Assembly (NCBI RefSeq): GCF_025567095.1
Contig: NZ_JAOQJH010000007.1
DNA length: 64,000 nucleotides
Reading direction: 5' to 3' (one strand)
From: Anthropogastromicrobium aceti
GTDB taxonomy: Bacteria; Bacillota; Clostridia; Lachnospirales; Lachnospiraceae
Under the pieces are notes generated by a model. That model was not told the DNA's origin. It was given only the letters and a program-made list of their open reading frames with translations, and searched no databases. Shown here piece after piece: positions 20,236 through 29,803 of the stretch (positions are counted from its first letter, which is position 1; every line of letters starts with the position of its first letter). The translations under genes and the position numbers were made by a program.

Positions 20236-21168
20236 ATGAGCCAGAAAAAAATGACTTTTTCACAAAAGTTCCAGAAAGCGAAAAGTAGTGGAAGTTTTTC
20301 AGCAGCACTTATGCTGGCACCGGCAGTATTTTTTCTTTGTCTGTGTTCTATCTATCCGTTTATCTGGATTTTCCGCTATGTAGCATGTGACTACAATGGT
20401 TTCAAGTCTACATTTACCGGATGGAAAAACTTTGAGCGTATGCTGAACGATAAAGTTTTCTGGAATAGTGTTATGCATACATTTGAATATGCATTCTATA
20501 AGCTGATTTTCATTATTCCGTTAGCTCTGTTGATGGCAGTTTTATTAAACCAGAAATTAAGAGGTTCTTCAGTATTTAGAGGAATCTATTTCATGCCGAC
20601 TATCATCAGTACATCTATTGCAGGTATGATCTTTGGATTTATCTTTGCAACAAAGAATGGTATTTTAAACTCTATGCTTCAGAACATGCATATGATTGAT
20701 TCTCCGATAAAGTGGTTGAACAGTCCGAGTGTTGTTATGGTAGCCGTTACGATCCTTGCAATTTGGGGTGGTTTTGGTAACTACATGCTGTATTTTATCA
20801 CTGGTATGACTGGTATTTCTGAGGATGTTTACGAGAGTGCAAAGATAGACGGTGCAACTGGCGTGCAGACCTTCTTCCGCATTACACTTCCAATGCTGGC
20901 ACCGGTATTAAAGGTTGTTTTAATGCTTGCGATCACTGGAGCATTTAAGGATTACGAGGCAATCATGGTTCTGACAAATGGAGGACCTGGCAACCGTTCT
21001 ATGGTAATGTTCTTATACATTTACAATATTATCTTTGGCTCTGCTGGAAGTACAAGCCAGCCACAGATCGGTTATGGAGCACTGCTTAGTGTTGTTGCAG
21101 CAGTAATCGTAGGTATTGTAACTGGCATTTATCTGTTTGTTTCCAAGAAACTTGACGATGTAGTATAA
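20236..21168 (+). CDS. Carbohydrate ABC transporter permease (MalF/LplB type)
   Basis: 310 residues with six predicted membrane helices. The cytoplasmic coupling loop EAA motif is clear (YESAKIDGATGVQTFFRITLP, about residues 208-228), matching the binding-protein-dependent permease family. It forms a heterodimer with the next gene product. GGAGG precedes the start. It is separated from the binding-protein gene by a hairpin-containing spacer and from the second permease by 16 bases, indicating one operon. Confidence 0.92.
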   Translation: MSQKKMTFSQKFQKAKSSGSFSAALMLAPAVFFLCLCSIYPFIWIFRYVACDYNGFKSTFTGWKNFERMLNDKVFWNSVMHTFEYAFYKLIFIIPLALLMAVLLNQKLRGSSVFRGIYFMPTIISTSIAGMIFGFIFATKNGILNSMLQNMHMIDSPIKWLNSPSVVMVAVTILAIWGGFGNYMLYFITGMTGISEDVYESAKIDGATGVQTFFRITLPMLAPVLKVVLMLAITGAFKDYEAIMVLTNGGPGNRSMVMFLYIYNIIFGSAGSTSQPQIGYGALLSVVAAVIVGIVTGIYLFVSKKLDDVV

Positions 21169-21184
21169 ATTAGGAGGAGATACG

Positions 21185-22051
21185 ATGGAAAAAACTCATG
21201 CAGTATATTCAACAAAAACGAAGATCGTCCGTCTGATCATCTGGCTGTTTTTGGCACTCGCGGCGATCATCACAATCTTTCCTGTATGCTATGTTATCTT
21301 TGGTTCCTTTAAGGACAATAAGGAGCTGCTTGTAGGAGGTTCAAGCATTTTGCCAAGCAAGTGGGTGTTTGATAACTATGTGCAGGCATGGAAACAGGCA
21401 AATTTTGCAACTTATACAATGAACAGTGTGTTCTTAAGTTTAGCTGTTATGCTTATTTCGTTAATCAATGCCAGCATGGCAGGATACGTATTTGCAAGAA
21501 AGAATTTTAAGGGTAAGGAACTTCTGTATATGCTTTTCGTAGCATTCATGTTCATCAACGTTGGTTCTGTTTCCCTTCGTCCTTTATTTGAGCTTGCTGT
21601 TAAGCTGAAGATGAATAAGAGCCTGTTAGCTGTTGCTATTATCTCAGCAGGCGGCGGCCAGGCAACTTTCATCTTCTTATGTCGTGGATTTGTTAATTCT
21701 GTTCCTAAGGAGCTTGATGAGGCGGCAAAGATGGATGGATGTGGATTCTTCAGAATCTATTATCAGATTATTCTTCCAATGTTAAAGCCGATCCTGGCAA
21801 CAATTGCACTTTTATCCTTCAGACAGGGATGGAACGAGTACATTCTTCCTCTTGTATTTACAATGACTAATGATAAGCTTCGTCCTCTGACCGTAGGTGT
21901 TAATATGTTAAAGAATGCCGGAGACGGTACTGCAGCATGGAATATTATGTTTGCAGGTGCGACAATTTCTATTGTCCCGATTTTGATCGTTTACTGCTGC
22001 TTTAGCCGTTTCTTTATGGGCGGTCTGACAGCCGGTGCGGTAAAGGGTTAA
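21185..22051 (+). CDS. Carbohydrate ABC transporter permease (MalG/LplC type)
   Basis: 288 residues with six predicted helices and the EAA loop DEAAKMDGCGFFRIYYQIILP (about 178-198). It is the second half of the permease pair. AGGAGG lies just upstream of the ATG. A strong hairpin with a T-run follows the stop codon, ending or attenuating the transport operon before the GH28-like gene. Confidence 0.92.
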   Translation: MEKTHAVYSTKTKIVRLIIWLFLALAAIITIFPVCYVIFGSFKDNKELLVGGSSILPSKWVFDNYVQAWKQANFATYTMNSVFLSLAVMLISLINASMAGYVFARKNFKGKELLYMLFVAFMFINVGSVSLRPLFELAVKLKMNKSLLAVAIISAGGGQATFIFLCRGFVNSVPKELDEAAKMDGCGFFRIYYQIILPMLKPILATIALLSFRQGWNEYILPLVFTMTNDKLRPLTVGVNMLKNAGDGTAAWNIMFAGATISIVPILIVYCCFSRFFMGGLTAGAVKG

Positions 22052-22060
22052 AAAAAAGAC

Positions 22061-22101
22061 AGGCCGACAATTTGTGGTAGTACGAATTGTCGGCCTTTTT
22101 T
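22061..22101 (+). terminator. Intrinsic terminator after the importer genes
   Basis: A perfect 12-base stem AGGCCGACAATT/AATTGTCGGCCT followed by six T. Because the GH28-like gene starts only 18 bases later with no clear promoter, this is likely a partial terminator that lowers downstream expression. Confidence 0.85.
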
Positions 22102-22118
22102 AGAAAGGATTCACTGTT

Positions 22119-23705
22119 ATGTATAATACATATGATACACCCACTTACCCAGAATTAGGAAATATCTATCCTGGTGATTATTATGAAGCACTTCCATATG
22201 ATGAATTTATCGATAAAAATCAAAAGCTTCCAGAAGGAAAAAAGGTTTTCGATATTCGCGATTTTGGCGCAAGACCAGAAAAAAATCTTTTAAATACCGA
22301 AGCTTTCTTAAAAGCTGCAGTAGCATGTGAGAAAGAAGGCGGCGGTGTGATTCTTGTAGCAGGCGGATCATATTGCATGGGCACTGTGTATATTCCGTCT
22401 CACACGACACTGTTTATTGCGGCAGATTCTGAAATCAAAGCGTCCAGAAATGTAGATCTTTTGCTTGCAAAAGAAAAAGAACAGATAGATGACAGAAAAG
22501 GCGAGTCGAGTGAGGGCGCCTTTGTGCGTGTAAAGAATGCAGAGGATGTGACTATCACAGGCGGAGGTCGTATTAACGGAAGCGGTGAGTGGTATGTATA
22601 TGAACCAAGAGAGCTTCCAGCACTTGTTCCATTTGAGACAAGCCGTTTGCCAAGACGTGATCAGGCAAAAGAAATTAATACTATTCCTGGAACACTCCGC
22701 TATTATTATAGACAGAGAATACGTTATTCAGAAGATAAATATGGTGAGGGCAAACCAAATTTAAAACGTCCGGCAGCACTTGTATGGGTACAGGACAGTA
22801 AAAATGTTATGCTTGACAATATTATCTTATATGATTCAATGAGCTGGACGCTTCATATTGAGTGCTGTGAAAATATCATAGTTAAGAATATGGTAATTGA
22901 TGATAATCGTCATGTATCAAATTCAGACGGTGTTGATATTAACGCAAGTGACAATGTATTAGTAGATCATTGTTTTATCTCTTGTGCAGATGATGGAATT
23001 GTAATTAAAAATCCAATTCGTACTGGACGTGCCATGACGCATGTACATGTAAAAAGATGTACTGTTGTTACAGTTATGAACGCATTCAAAATTGGAACTG
23101 AAACAGCAAATGATATTAGTGATATCCTTGTAGAAGACTGTACGTTTTGCATGCCCGATATTTATCCTGGTTCTGTTTCTGGAATTTCACTTGAGTCATG
23201 TGATGGAACGAATCTTTCTGATGTGATTATTAGAAATATTACGATGGATAAGATTATTTGTCCTCTGTATATTTGTTTAAATAAGAGAAATCGTTATAAT
23301 GAGCCATATACAGACAAAGTGGGAGAAAATCGCTACTGGGGCGGCAGCATTAAAAATATCCGTATTGAAAATATTCATGCAGACAACGCAGAAGTTCCGG
23401 CAATATTAACTGGATATGAAACAACTAGAAAGGATGGAAGTGTTGTTCGCAGACCACTTGAAAATATTACTGTAAGCAGTTATCATGTTGTATATAGGGA
23501 TAATGAGGAAATTGTTGAGATCCCTAAGACGTTTGATGAATTTTTGGAGGATTATCCAGAGAGCAATGCACATGGTGATGTAGATGCATATGGTATCTGG
23601 GCACGTCATATCGATAATCTTGTATTAGAGGACATAAATGTAGTACCAAGGAGCTGTAATACAAGAAAAGCAATTTGTCTTTATGATGTCAATAACAAAA
23701 ATTGA
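22119..23705 (+). CDS. Glycoside hydrolase family 28-like protein (polygalacturonase fold)
   Basis: 528 residues with no signal peptide, hence cytoplasmic. An N-terminal VFDIRDFGA segment opens a right-handed beta-helix typical of GH28. The active-site motifs NSDGVDI and CADDGIVIK (two Asp) are present around residues 265-295. The usual GHG motif is not seen; the matching segment reads VMNAFKIGTE, so the catalytic details may differ. Expected role: exo-type hydrolysis of uronate-containing oligosaccharides imported by the preceding ABC system. The ribosome site GAAAGGA precedes the ATG. It is followed closely by the 814-residue gene, likely cotranscribed. Confidence 0.85.
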   Translation: MYNTYDTPTYPELGNIYPGDYYEALPYDEFIDKNQKLPEGKKVFDIRDFGARPEKNLLNTEAFLKAAVACEKEGGGVILVAGGSYCMGTVYIPSHTTLFIAADSEIKASRNVDLLLAKEKEQIDDRKGESSEGAFVRVKNAEDVTITGGGRINGSGEWYVYEPRELPALVPFETSRLPRRDQAKEINTIPGTLRYYYRQRIRYSEDKYGEGKPNLKRPAALVWVQDSKNVMLDNIILYDSMSWTLHIECCENIIVKNMVIDDNRHVSNSDGVDINASDNVLVDHCFISCADDGIVIKNPIRTGRAMTHVHVKRCTVVTVMNAFKIGTETANDISDILVEDCTFCMPDIYPGSVSGISLESCDGTNLSDVIIRNITMDKIICPLYICLNKRNRYNEPYTDKVGENRYWGGSIKNIRIENIHADNAEVPAILTGYETTRKDGSVVRRPLENITVSSYHVVYRDNEEIVEIPKTFDEFLEDYPESNAHGDVDAYGIWARHIDNLVLEDINVVPRSCNTRKAICLYDVNNKN

Positions 23706-23748
23706 TCAGCGTAAGTAGAGTCAATGATGCTTTAGGAGGAAAAAGCAA

Positions 23749-26193
23749 ATGAGCGGATGGAAACTAGGCCTGGATGGATTTGTGACACATTTTATGGTGT
23801 CAGGTCCGCAGGAAGAGCCTTATTTTAATGAGGCGAAGGATAAAAATCAGCTTCGCTATGAGGCATATCTGCGTTCTGTAATTGCAGAACACAAACCAGT
23901 TGGTGAAACTGGTGAGATTCTTGTTGGAGCAAAGAGTCGCTTGAATGAAGAATGGAAGTATTACTATGACAGCGGAAGCTGTTTTGTAAATATTTCAACG
24001 TTCTATTCTGTCATGCGACGCATTCATTTTGATATTGCGACTGTGCTTGAGACATCATCGGATATCGATGTTACGGCAGCGCTTTGGTCATATGCAGCAG
24101 TTGATGTATATTGCAATGGCAGATTAGAGGGTGCATTAAAGCAGCCAGTTTATAAGCCAATTCAGAAAAAAGAGCTGACGCTTCATTTAAAAGCAGGGCG
24201 CAATCTTATTTATTTAGCATGTGAGAATCTTGGCGTGCGTGATACAAGAAGTGTAGCAGGTCTGCAGATTTTAAATCATAAGGATGAAATTAAAGTGTCA
24301 ATTCCAGATGAAGCATGTGCTGACGCTGCAGCTGTGGCAGAAGCATTTTTGGAGAGTGCACGTTTAGAGTCAAATAAGCTTTGTTTTGACAGCCCAGCTC
24401 CAGCAGGAACAAGTTATACATATCGCTATCATGAAGAGGATTTTGCAAAGGCAAAGATACCTGCTGTTTGGTATCAGGCAGAGGGAAAAAACGAGATTCT
24501 TTTAGAAAATGGACAGCCATATGTAACAGTGAAGGTTGTTTTAGGAAAGCTTGAACTTAAGCGTGTCTTTGAACGCACCGAGCAGCTTGTTCCTAAATAT
24601 GCATTGCGCGAGGATGGAAGTGCATTTAGCTTTGAGGAGAATAAGGAGCTTATATTCAGACGAATTGCAGATGTTATGAGCGAGAGCCGCGGTGAGAAGT
24701 TTGGTTTCCCAATCTCCAATATCCTTGCAAGAAAGCATTTCAATGACAACTCTATGGATGATGAGCGATTGATGTATGAGATGCTTGAGATGATCGAAGA
24801 GCGATATGACTGCTCTGACTTTTTGATGTGCGGACTGATTCGTTATCTGCATAATTATCCAGTTGAAGGAGCAATGAAAGAGCGTATAAAAGATGTTATG
24901 ATCAATTATCGCTACTGGATGGATATGGACGGTTTTGATGGCATGTGCTTTTGGAGCGAGAACCATGCGCTGATGTTCTATACATGTGCGATGAATGCAG
25001 GAGAGATGTATCCAGACGAATATTTCCCACGTGCAAAGATGACAGGAAGAGAACTGCATTTATATGGAAGAAACAAAGTTTTGCAGTGGCTTGATGATGT
25101 AGAAGAGTATGGTTTTGAGGAGTTTTTGAGCACTGTCTATATGTGTGTTACATTTGCTGCATTGATTAATGTAGTTGATTATTCAGAGCCGGAAATTTCA
25201 AAGCGCGCGGCAGCTGTTACTGATAAGATGCTGTCTATGCTTGCTCTTCACACTTATAAAACTGGTATTGTGGCACCGATGGGACGTGTTTACAGAAGTG
25301 TATTGTATCCGTTTGATCAGGGAGCAATGGCACTTATGAATTTGATCAATCCAAAGCTGCCATACACATTTGGAGAGGGATGGCTTGGTTTTTATGCAAG
25401 CAGTCATTATCCGATTCCAGAAGGTCTTGTAAAGCTTATGGAGGATGATGTTGAGACAAATTATACAACGGGCAATGCAAGAGTTTATCTGGAGAAAAAT
25501 GATGACTATTGTTTGACGAGCGTAGCATCTCCTAGAGAGCCGTTTACACGTTGGGAAAATGAGACTCTTAAGGAAGATGTGGATATCACGACACATAACT
25601 TTACGAAATCATTTAACGAGCGTTTTCATGGAACTACATATTTTAGACCAGGTACATACGGTTATCAGCAGCACATGTGGTATGCAGCGCTTGACGGCGA
25701 AGCGAGCATTTTCGTCACACATCCAGGTTCTACATCAGAGGAGGGCGATATGCGCCCAGGCTATTGGCATGGAAATGGTGTGATGCCGGCATTAAAACAG
25801 CAGCACGGTATTCTTGGCGGTATTTATGTGATTCCAGATGAGCATCCAATTGGATATACTCATTTATATTGCCCAGAGTGTCGTTTTGATGAGGTGATTC
25901 ATGAAGAAAATTGGATATTCCTTCGCAAAGAAACAGGCTATCTGGCATTATGGTGCAGTGAAAAACTGGAAGCACACAATGGTATGAATTTTAATTGTGA
26001 GCAGCGTGCTTACAGCAAAAATGCAGCTTATCTTTGTGTATGCGGCGGCAAAAAGTCAGATGTTAGTTTTGCGACATTTAAAAAACGCGCAAAAGAAACG
26101 TCACCATCTTATGACAAAGAGTCAAAAACGCTGACAGCGCAGGAATTTGAGTTAAGCTATGCGGCATGCAAAGATGTGACGCAGTTTTTATAA
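23749..26193 (+). CDS. Unrecognised 814-aa cytoplasmic protein of the uronate locus
   Basis: 814 residues, no signal peptide. The N-terminal third looks beta-rich (sandwich-like, with a VDVYCNGRLEG segment as in sugar-enzyme accessory domains). The middle (about 290-540) is helical with conserved-looking aromatic and acidic patches, including FWSENHALMF, typical of an (alpha/alpha) toroid. The C-terminal part is again beta-rich with many aromatic residues. This layout resembles polysaccharide lyases or hydrolases with a toroid plus beta-sandwich, but no known family is assigned. AGGAGG precedes the start. Lying between a GH28-like gene and uxuAB, it is a candidate glycan-degrading enzyme; that is inference. 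Confidence 0.75.
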   Translation: MSGWKLGLDGFVTHFMVSGPQEEPYFNEAKDKNQLRYEAYLRSVIAEHKPVGETGEILVGAKSRLNEEWKYYYDSGSCFVNISTFYSVMRRIHFDIATVLETSSDIDVTAALWSYAAVDVYCNGRLEGALKQPVYKPIQKKELTLHLKAGRNLIYLACENLGVRDTRSVAGLQILNHKDEIKVSIPDEACADAAAVAEAFLESARLESNKLCFDSPAPAGTSYTYRYHEEDFAKAKIPAVWYQAEGKNEILLENGQPYVTVKVVLGKLELKRVFERTEQLVPKYALREDGSAFSFEENKELIFRRIADVMSESRGEKFGFPISNILARKHFNDNSMDDERLMYEMLEMIEERYDCSDFLMCGLIRYLHNYPVEGAMKERIKDVMINYRYWMDMDGFDGMCFWSENHALMFYTCAMNAGEMYPDEYFPRAKMTGRELHLYGRNKVLQWLDDVEEYGFEEFLSTVYMCVTFAALINVVDYSEPEISKRAAAVTDKMLSMLALHTYKTGIVAPMGRVYRSVLYPFDQGAMALMNLINPKLPYTFGEGWLGFYASSHYPIPEGLVKLMEDDVETNYTTGNARVYLEKNDDYCLTSVASPREPFTRWENETLKEDVDITTHNFTKSFNERFHGTTYFRPGTYGYQQHMWYAALDGEASIFVTHPGSTSEEGDMRPGYWHGNGVMPALKQQHGILGGIYVIPDEHPIGYTHLYCPECRFDEVIHEENWIFLRKETGYLALWCSEKLEAHNGMNFNCEQRAYSKNAAYLCVCGGKKSDVSFATFKKRAKETSPSYDKESKTLTAQEFELSYAACKDVTQFL

Positions 26194-26367
26194 GTATGAT
26201 TGCAGCACGAACAAAAATTTTACTACCAAAAACCACACAAAAAATGTAAAAAAACACATTTTCAATCACAGTGATCTATGCTACTATTTAAGTATAGTAA
26301 AAAATATATAAAACTGCCGTTTATCTGTAATGGATAATTGGCAGTTCAAACAGGAGGAGAATTCGTT
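26194..26367 (+). promoter_or_regulatory. Upstream region of uxuA with leader hairpin
   Basis: 174 bases without a gene. A stem AACTGCC (26312-26318) / GGCAGTT (26340-26346) with inner pairing TATC/GATA sits just before the AGGAGG ribosome site of uxuA and could influence its translation. An imperfect repeat around 26281-26298 (CTACTATTTAAGTATAG) is operator-like. No confident promoter is seen. Confidence 0.45.
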
Positions 26368-27441
26368 ATGCAGATGACAATGAGATGGTACGGCAGCCAG
26401 TATGATACCGTTACCTTACAGCAGATCAGACAGACAGCTTATGTAAAGGGTGTTATTTCTACACTTTACAACAAAATGCCAGGTGAGCTGTGGACTTATG
26501 AGGAGATTATGGCTCTTAAGAATGAGGTAGAGGCAGCAGGACTGACCCTTCCAGGTATTGAGAGTGTAAATATCAGCGATGCAATCAAAACGGGAGCTCC
26601 AGAGCGTGACAAGGATATTGATGCATATATCAAGACACTTGAGAATCTTGGTAAGGCTGATATTCATATGGTATGTTATAATTTTATGCCAGTATTTGAC
26701 TGGACTCGTACAGAACTTGCACGTATGAGAAAGGATGGTTCTACAGTTCTTGCTTACAATCAGAAGACAGTAGACAGCATTGATCCGGCTAAGATGTTTG
26801 ATTCTATTTCAAATGACATGAACGGAACAGTTATGCCAGGCTGGGAGCCAGAGCGTATGGCAAAGGTTAAGCAGCTGTTTGAGGAGTATGCAGACATCGA
26901 TGAGGAGAAACTGTTTGCAAACTTAAAGTATTTCCTTGAGGCAATTATGCCTGTATGTGATAAGTATGATATCAATATGGCAATTCATCCAGATGATCCG
27001 TCTTGGAGCGTATTTGGTCTTCCACGTATTATCAACAACAAGGATCACATCATGCGTATGATGAAGATGGTAGACAACCCACACAATGGTGTTACCTTCT
27101 GTACTGGATCCTACGGAACCAACTTAAACAACAACTTAGTTGAGATGATTCACGCACTTAAGGGAAGAATCCATTTTGCACATATAAGAAATTTACAGTT
27201 TAACGATGGCATGAATGACTTTGAGGAGTCTGCACATCTGTCTTCAGATGGTACCTTTGATATGCATGCAATCATGAAGGCACTGTACGATACTGGATTT
27301 GATGGAATTATCCGTCCAGATCACGGAAGAATGATCTGGGGCGAGAAGGCAATGCCTGGATACGGTCTGTATGACAGAGCACTTGGTGCTGCATATTTAT
27401 GCGGCCTGTGGGAGTCAATTGTAAAGGAGAATCAGAGATGA
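26368..27441 (+). CDS. uxuA: Mannonate dehydratase
   Basis: 357 residues, TIM-barrel UxuA family, opening MQMTMRWYG. Metal-binding segments include NMAIHPDDPSW and HFAHIRNLQF, and the C-terminal DGIIRPDHGR, as in known enzymes. It dehydrates D-mannonate to 2-keto-3-deoxygluconate in hexuronate catabolism, requiring a divalent metal. The start at 26368 follows AGGAGG; an in-frame TTG ten codons earlier is not favoured. Its stop codon overlaps the start of uxuB (ATGA), so the two are translationally coupled. Confidence 0.95.
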   Translation: MQMTMRWYGSQYDTVTLQQIRQTAYVKGVISTLYNKMPGELWTYEEIMALKNEVEAAGLTLPGIESVNISDAIKTGAPERDKDIDAYIKTLENLGKADIHMVCYNFMPVFDWTRTELARMRKDGSTVLAYNQKTVDSIDPAKMFDSISNDMNGTVMPGWEPERMAKVKQLFEEYADIDEEKLFANLKYFLEAIMPVCDKYDINMAIHPDDPSWSVFGLPRIINNKDHIMRMMKMVDNPHNGVTFCTGSYGTNLNNNLVEMIHALKGRIHFAHIRNLQFNDGMNDFEESAHLSSDGTFDMHAIMKALYDTGFDGIIRPDHGRMIWGEKAMPGYGLYDRALGAAYLCGLWESIVKENQR

Positions 27442-29054
27442 AATTGACATTACAGGATGTAACACAAAAGAAAAATGAATTTGAAAAGGCAGGTATTACA
27501 CTGCCGTCTTATGATATTGAAGCAGTTCATAAAAAGACACTTGAGGAGCCTGTATGGGTTCACTTTGGAGCAGGAAATATTTTCCGCGGCTATATTGCAG
27601 GACTGCAGGAAGATCTGTTAAATAAAGGTGCTGCTGACAGAGGAATTATTGCAGCAGAGACTTTTGATTATGATATCATCGATAAGATCTACAAGCCACA
27701 TGAGTCAATGACACTGATGGTAACGCTTCTTCCAGACGGAAATACTTCAAGCCGTGTAATTGCAAGTATTGCAGACGGAATTAAGGCAAATACAGCTGAT
27801 GAGGCAGAGTATGGCAGATTAAAGGCTATATTTGTAAATCCATCCTTACAGATGATCAGCTTTACAGTTACTGAGAAGGGTTATGCATTAAAGGGTATTG
27901 ATGGAAACTTTCTTCCGGTAGTTGTATCAGATATCGAAAATGGTCCAGAGAGCGCAAAGCATGCAATGAGCATTGTTGCTGCACTTCTTTTTGAGCGTTT
28001 CAAGGCAGGCCGTTATCCGCTTGCCGTTGTCAGCATGGATAACTGCTCTCATAATGGTGAGAAGCTTCAGGCATCTGTTATGACAATCGCAAAGGCATGG
28101 GCAGAGAAAGGTTTTGTAACAAAAGAGTTCATCACATATCTTGAGGATGAATCAAGCATCAGCTTCCCGTGGAGTATGATCGATAAGATCACACCAAGAC
28201 CGGCAAAGGCTGTTGAGAAAAAATTAGAGGCAGCAGGCGTTGAAGAAATGGCACCTGTTATTACTTCCAGAAATACTTATATTGCACCGTTTGTAAATGC
28301 AGAGGGACCGCAGTACCTTGTAATTGAGGACAAGTTCCCGGCAGGAAGACCGGCACTTGAGAAGGCTGGTGTTTATCTGACTGACCGTGATACTGTAAAC
28401 CGTGTAGAGCGTATGAAGGTAACTACCTGCTTAAATCCGCTGCACACCGCCCTGGCTGTTTATGGCTGCCTGCTTGGTTACAATCTGATTGCAGATGAGA
28501 TGAATGACAAGGAGCTTACAGGACTTATTCGTCATATCGGTTACGATGAGGGTATGAAGGTTGTTACTGATCCTGGCATCCTTTCCCCGAAGGCATTTAT
28601 TGATGAAGTAATTGAGAAGCGTCTTCCAAATCCATTTATGCCAGACACACCGCAGCGTATTGCAACTGATACTTCTCAGAAAATCGTTGTTCGTTTTGGT
28701 GAGACAATGAAATCTTACATGGCAAGCAGTGAGCTTGACTGTTCTTCTCTTGTATACATTCCGCTTGCAATTGCAGGATGGCTTCGTTATCTTCTTGGAA
28801 CAGATGATAAGCTTGAGAAGATGGAGCTTAGCAGTGATCCAATGCTTGCTAAGCTGCAGGAAAAACTTTCTGGTGTAGAGGCAGGAAAGCCAGAGACTTA
28901 TACAGGACAGCTTAAGGAAATTCTCACTAATAAGGCAATCTTTGGTGTTGATATGTACGAGGCAGGTCTTGCAGACAAGGTAGAGGGCATGTTTGTTGAA
29001 ATGCTTGCAGGAAAAGATGCTGTTCGCAATACTTTAAAGAAATATGTAGATTAA
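27438..29054 (+). CDS. uxuB: Mannitol dehydrogenase family oxidoreductase, probable fructuronate reductase
   Basis: 538 residues, long-chain polyol dehydrogenase family. An N-terminal Rossmann domain opens with VHFGAGNIFRGY (NAD-binding GxGxxxR-like), and a helical C-terminal domain carries the KMKV-like substrate motif RVERMKVTTCLNPLHTAL. It reduces D-fructuronate to D-mannonate, the step before UxuA. It starts at an ATG overlapping the uxuA stop, with AAAGGAG upstream. Uronate isomerase (uxaC) is not in the window, so it must be elsewhere. Confidence 0.92.
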   Translation: MKLTLQDVTQKKNEFEKAGITLPSYDIEAVHKKTLEEPVWVHFGAGNIFRGYIAGLQEDLLNKGAADRGIIAAETFDYDIIDKIYKPHESMTLMVTLLPDGNTSSRVIASIADGIKANTADEAEYGRLKAIFVNPSLQMISFTVTEKGYALKGIDGNFLPVVVSDIENGPESAKHAMSIVAALLFERFKAGRYPLAVVSMDNCSHNGEKLQASVMTIAKAWAEKGFVTKEFITYLEDESSISFPWSMIDKITPRPAKAVEKKLEAAGVEEMAPVITSRNTYIAPFVNAEGPQYLVIEDKFPAGRPALEKAGVYLTDRDTVNRVERMKVTTCLNPLHTALAVYGCLLGYNLIADEMNDKELTGLIRHIGYDEGMKVVTDPGILSPKAFIDEVIEKRLPNPFMPDTPQRIATDTSQKIVVRFGETMKSYMASSELDCSSLVYIPLAIAGWLRYLLGTDDKLEKMELSSDPMLAKLQEKLSGVEAGKPETYTGQLKEILTNKAIFGVDMYEAGLADKVEGMFVEMLAGKDAVRNTLKKYVD

Positions 29055-29069
29055 ATAAAATAACATTTC

Positions 29070-29091
29070 GCCGCCCTGGCAACAGGGCGGC
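29070..29091 (+). terminator. GC-rich hairpin after uxuB
   Basis: GCCGCCCTG/CAGGGCGGC with a four-base loop. The following U-run is interrupted (ATTGTACTTTT), so termination may be incomplete and the HAD gene may be partly cotranscribed. Confidence 0.6.
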
Positions 29092-29127
29092 TATTGTACT
29101 TTTAAATATGAGCTTAAGAGGTGTAAA

Positions 29128-29787
29128 ATGAAGAACGTTATATTTGATATGGATGGTGTCATCTTTGATTCTGAGCATGTATGTGAGCGCTGTTGGGAGG
29201 ATTATAAGGAAAAATATAAATTGAAGGATGCAAAGGGCATGTTTCATGCCTGCATTGGCACGACAATTGAAAAGACAAAGGAAACAATGTTTCGCTTTGA
29301 AGGACCAGATTTCCCTTATGAGGAGTTTAGAAAAGACACATCTAATCGCTTTCACGAAATTGAAGATACAGAGGGGCTTCCTGTAAAAAAAGGAGCTAGA
29401 GAGCTTTTGTCATGGCTAAAGGAGAGTGGCGCTAATGTTGGACTTGCCTCATCTACAAGAAGTGAGACAGTCATTCGTCAGCTGACTCATGCCGGCTTAA
29501 TACAGTATTTTGATGTGATTGTAGGCGGTGAGATGGCAAAAAAGAGTAAGCCAGAGCCAGATATTTATTTAGAGGCATGCAAACGCATGGGCATTACTCC
29601 AGAGAGCGCATATGGTGTTGAGGATTCATATAACGGAATGCGTTCACTCCATGCGGCAGGTCTTCATCCTATTATGGTGCCTGATCTTCTTGAACCAAAT
29701 GAAGAAATGCAAAGTCTTGCCGAAATAATTTTGCCAGATCTGCTTGAAGTAAGAGATTATCTAAAAAATGTCTGGAATAATAGATAA
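29128..29787 (+). CDS. HAD-superfamily phosphatase/phosphomutase (beta-PGM-like subfamily)
   Basis: 219 residues, HAD subfamily IA. Motif I is FDMDGVIFDSE (residues 5-15, nucleophile Asp and acid/base Asp). A helical cap follows, then motif II in LASST, motif III Lys in KKSKPEPDIY, and motif IV in VEDSYNGM. Such enzymes act on sugar phosphates or phosphoglucomutase-type substrates. GAGG lies upstream of the ATG. It sits directly after uxuAB and just before an arginase-fold gene; a sugar-phosphate substrate connected with the uronate locus is possible but not shown. Confidence 0.88.
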   Translation: MKNVIFDMDGVIFDSEHVCERCWEDYKEKYKLKDAKGMFHACIGTTIEKTKETMFRFEGPDFPYEEFRKDTSNRFHEIEDTEGLPVKKGARELLSWLKESGANVGLASSTRSETVIRQLTHAGLIQYFDVIVGGEMAKKSKPEPDIYLEACKRMGITPESAYGVEDSYNGMRSLHAAGLHPIMVPDLLEPNEEMQSLAEIILPDLLEVRDYLKNVWNNR

Positions 29788-29803
29788 GAAAGGAAAAGAC
29801 AGC

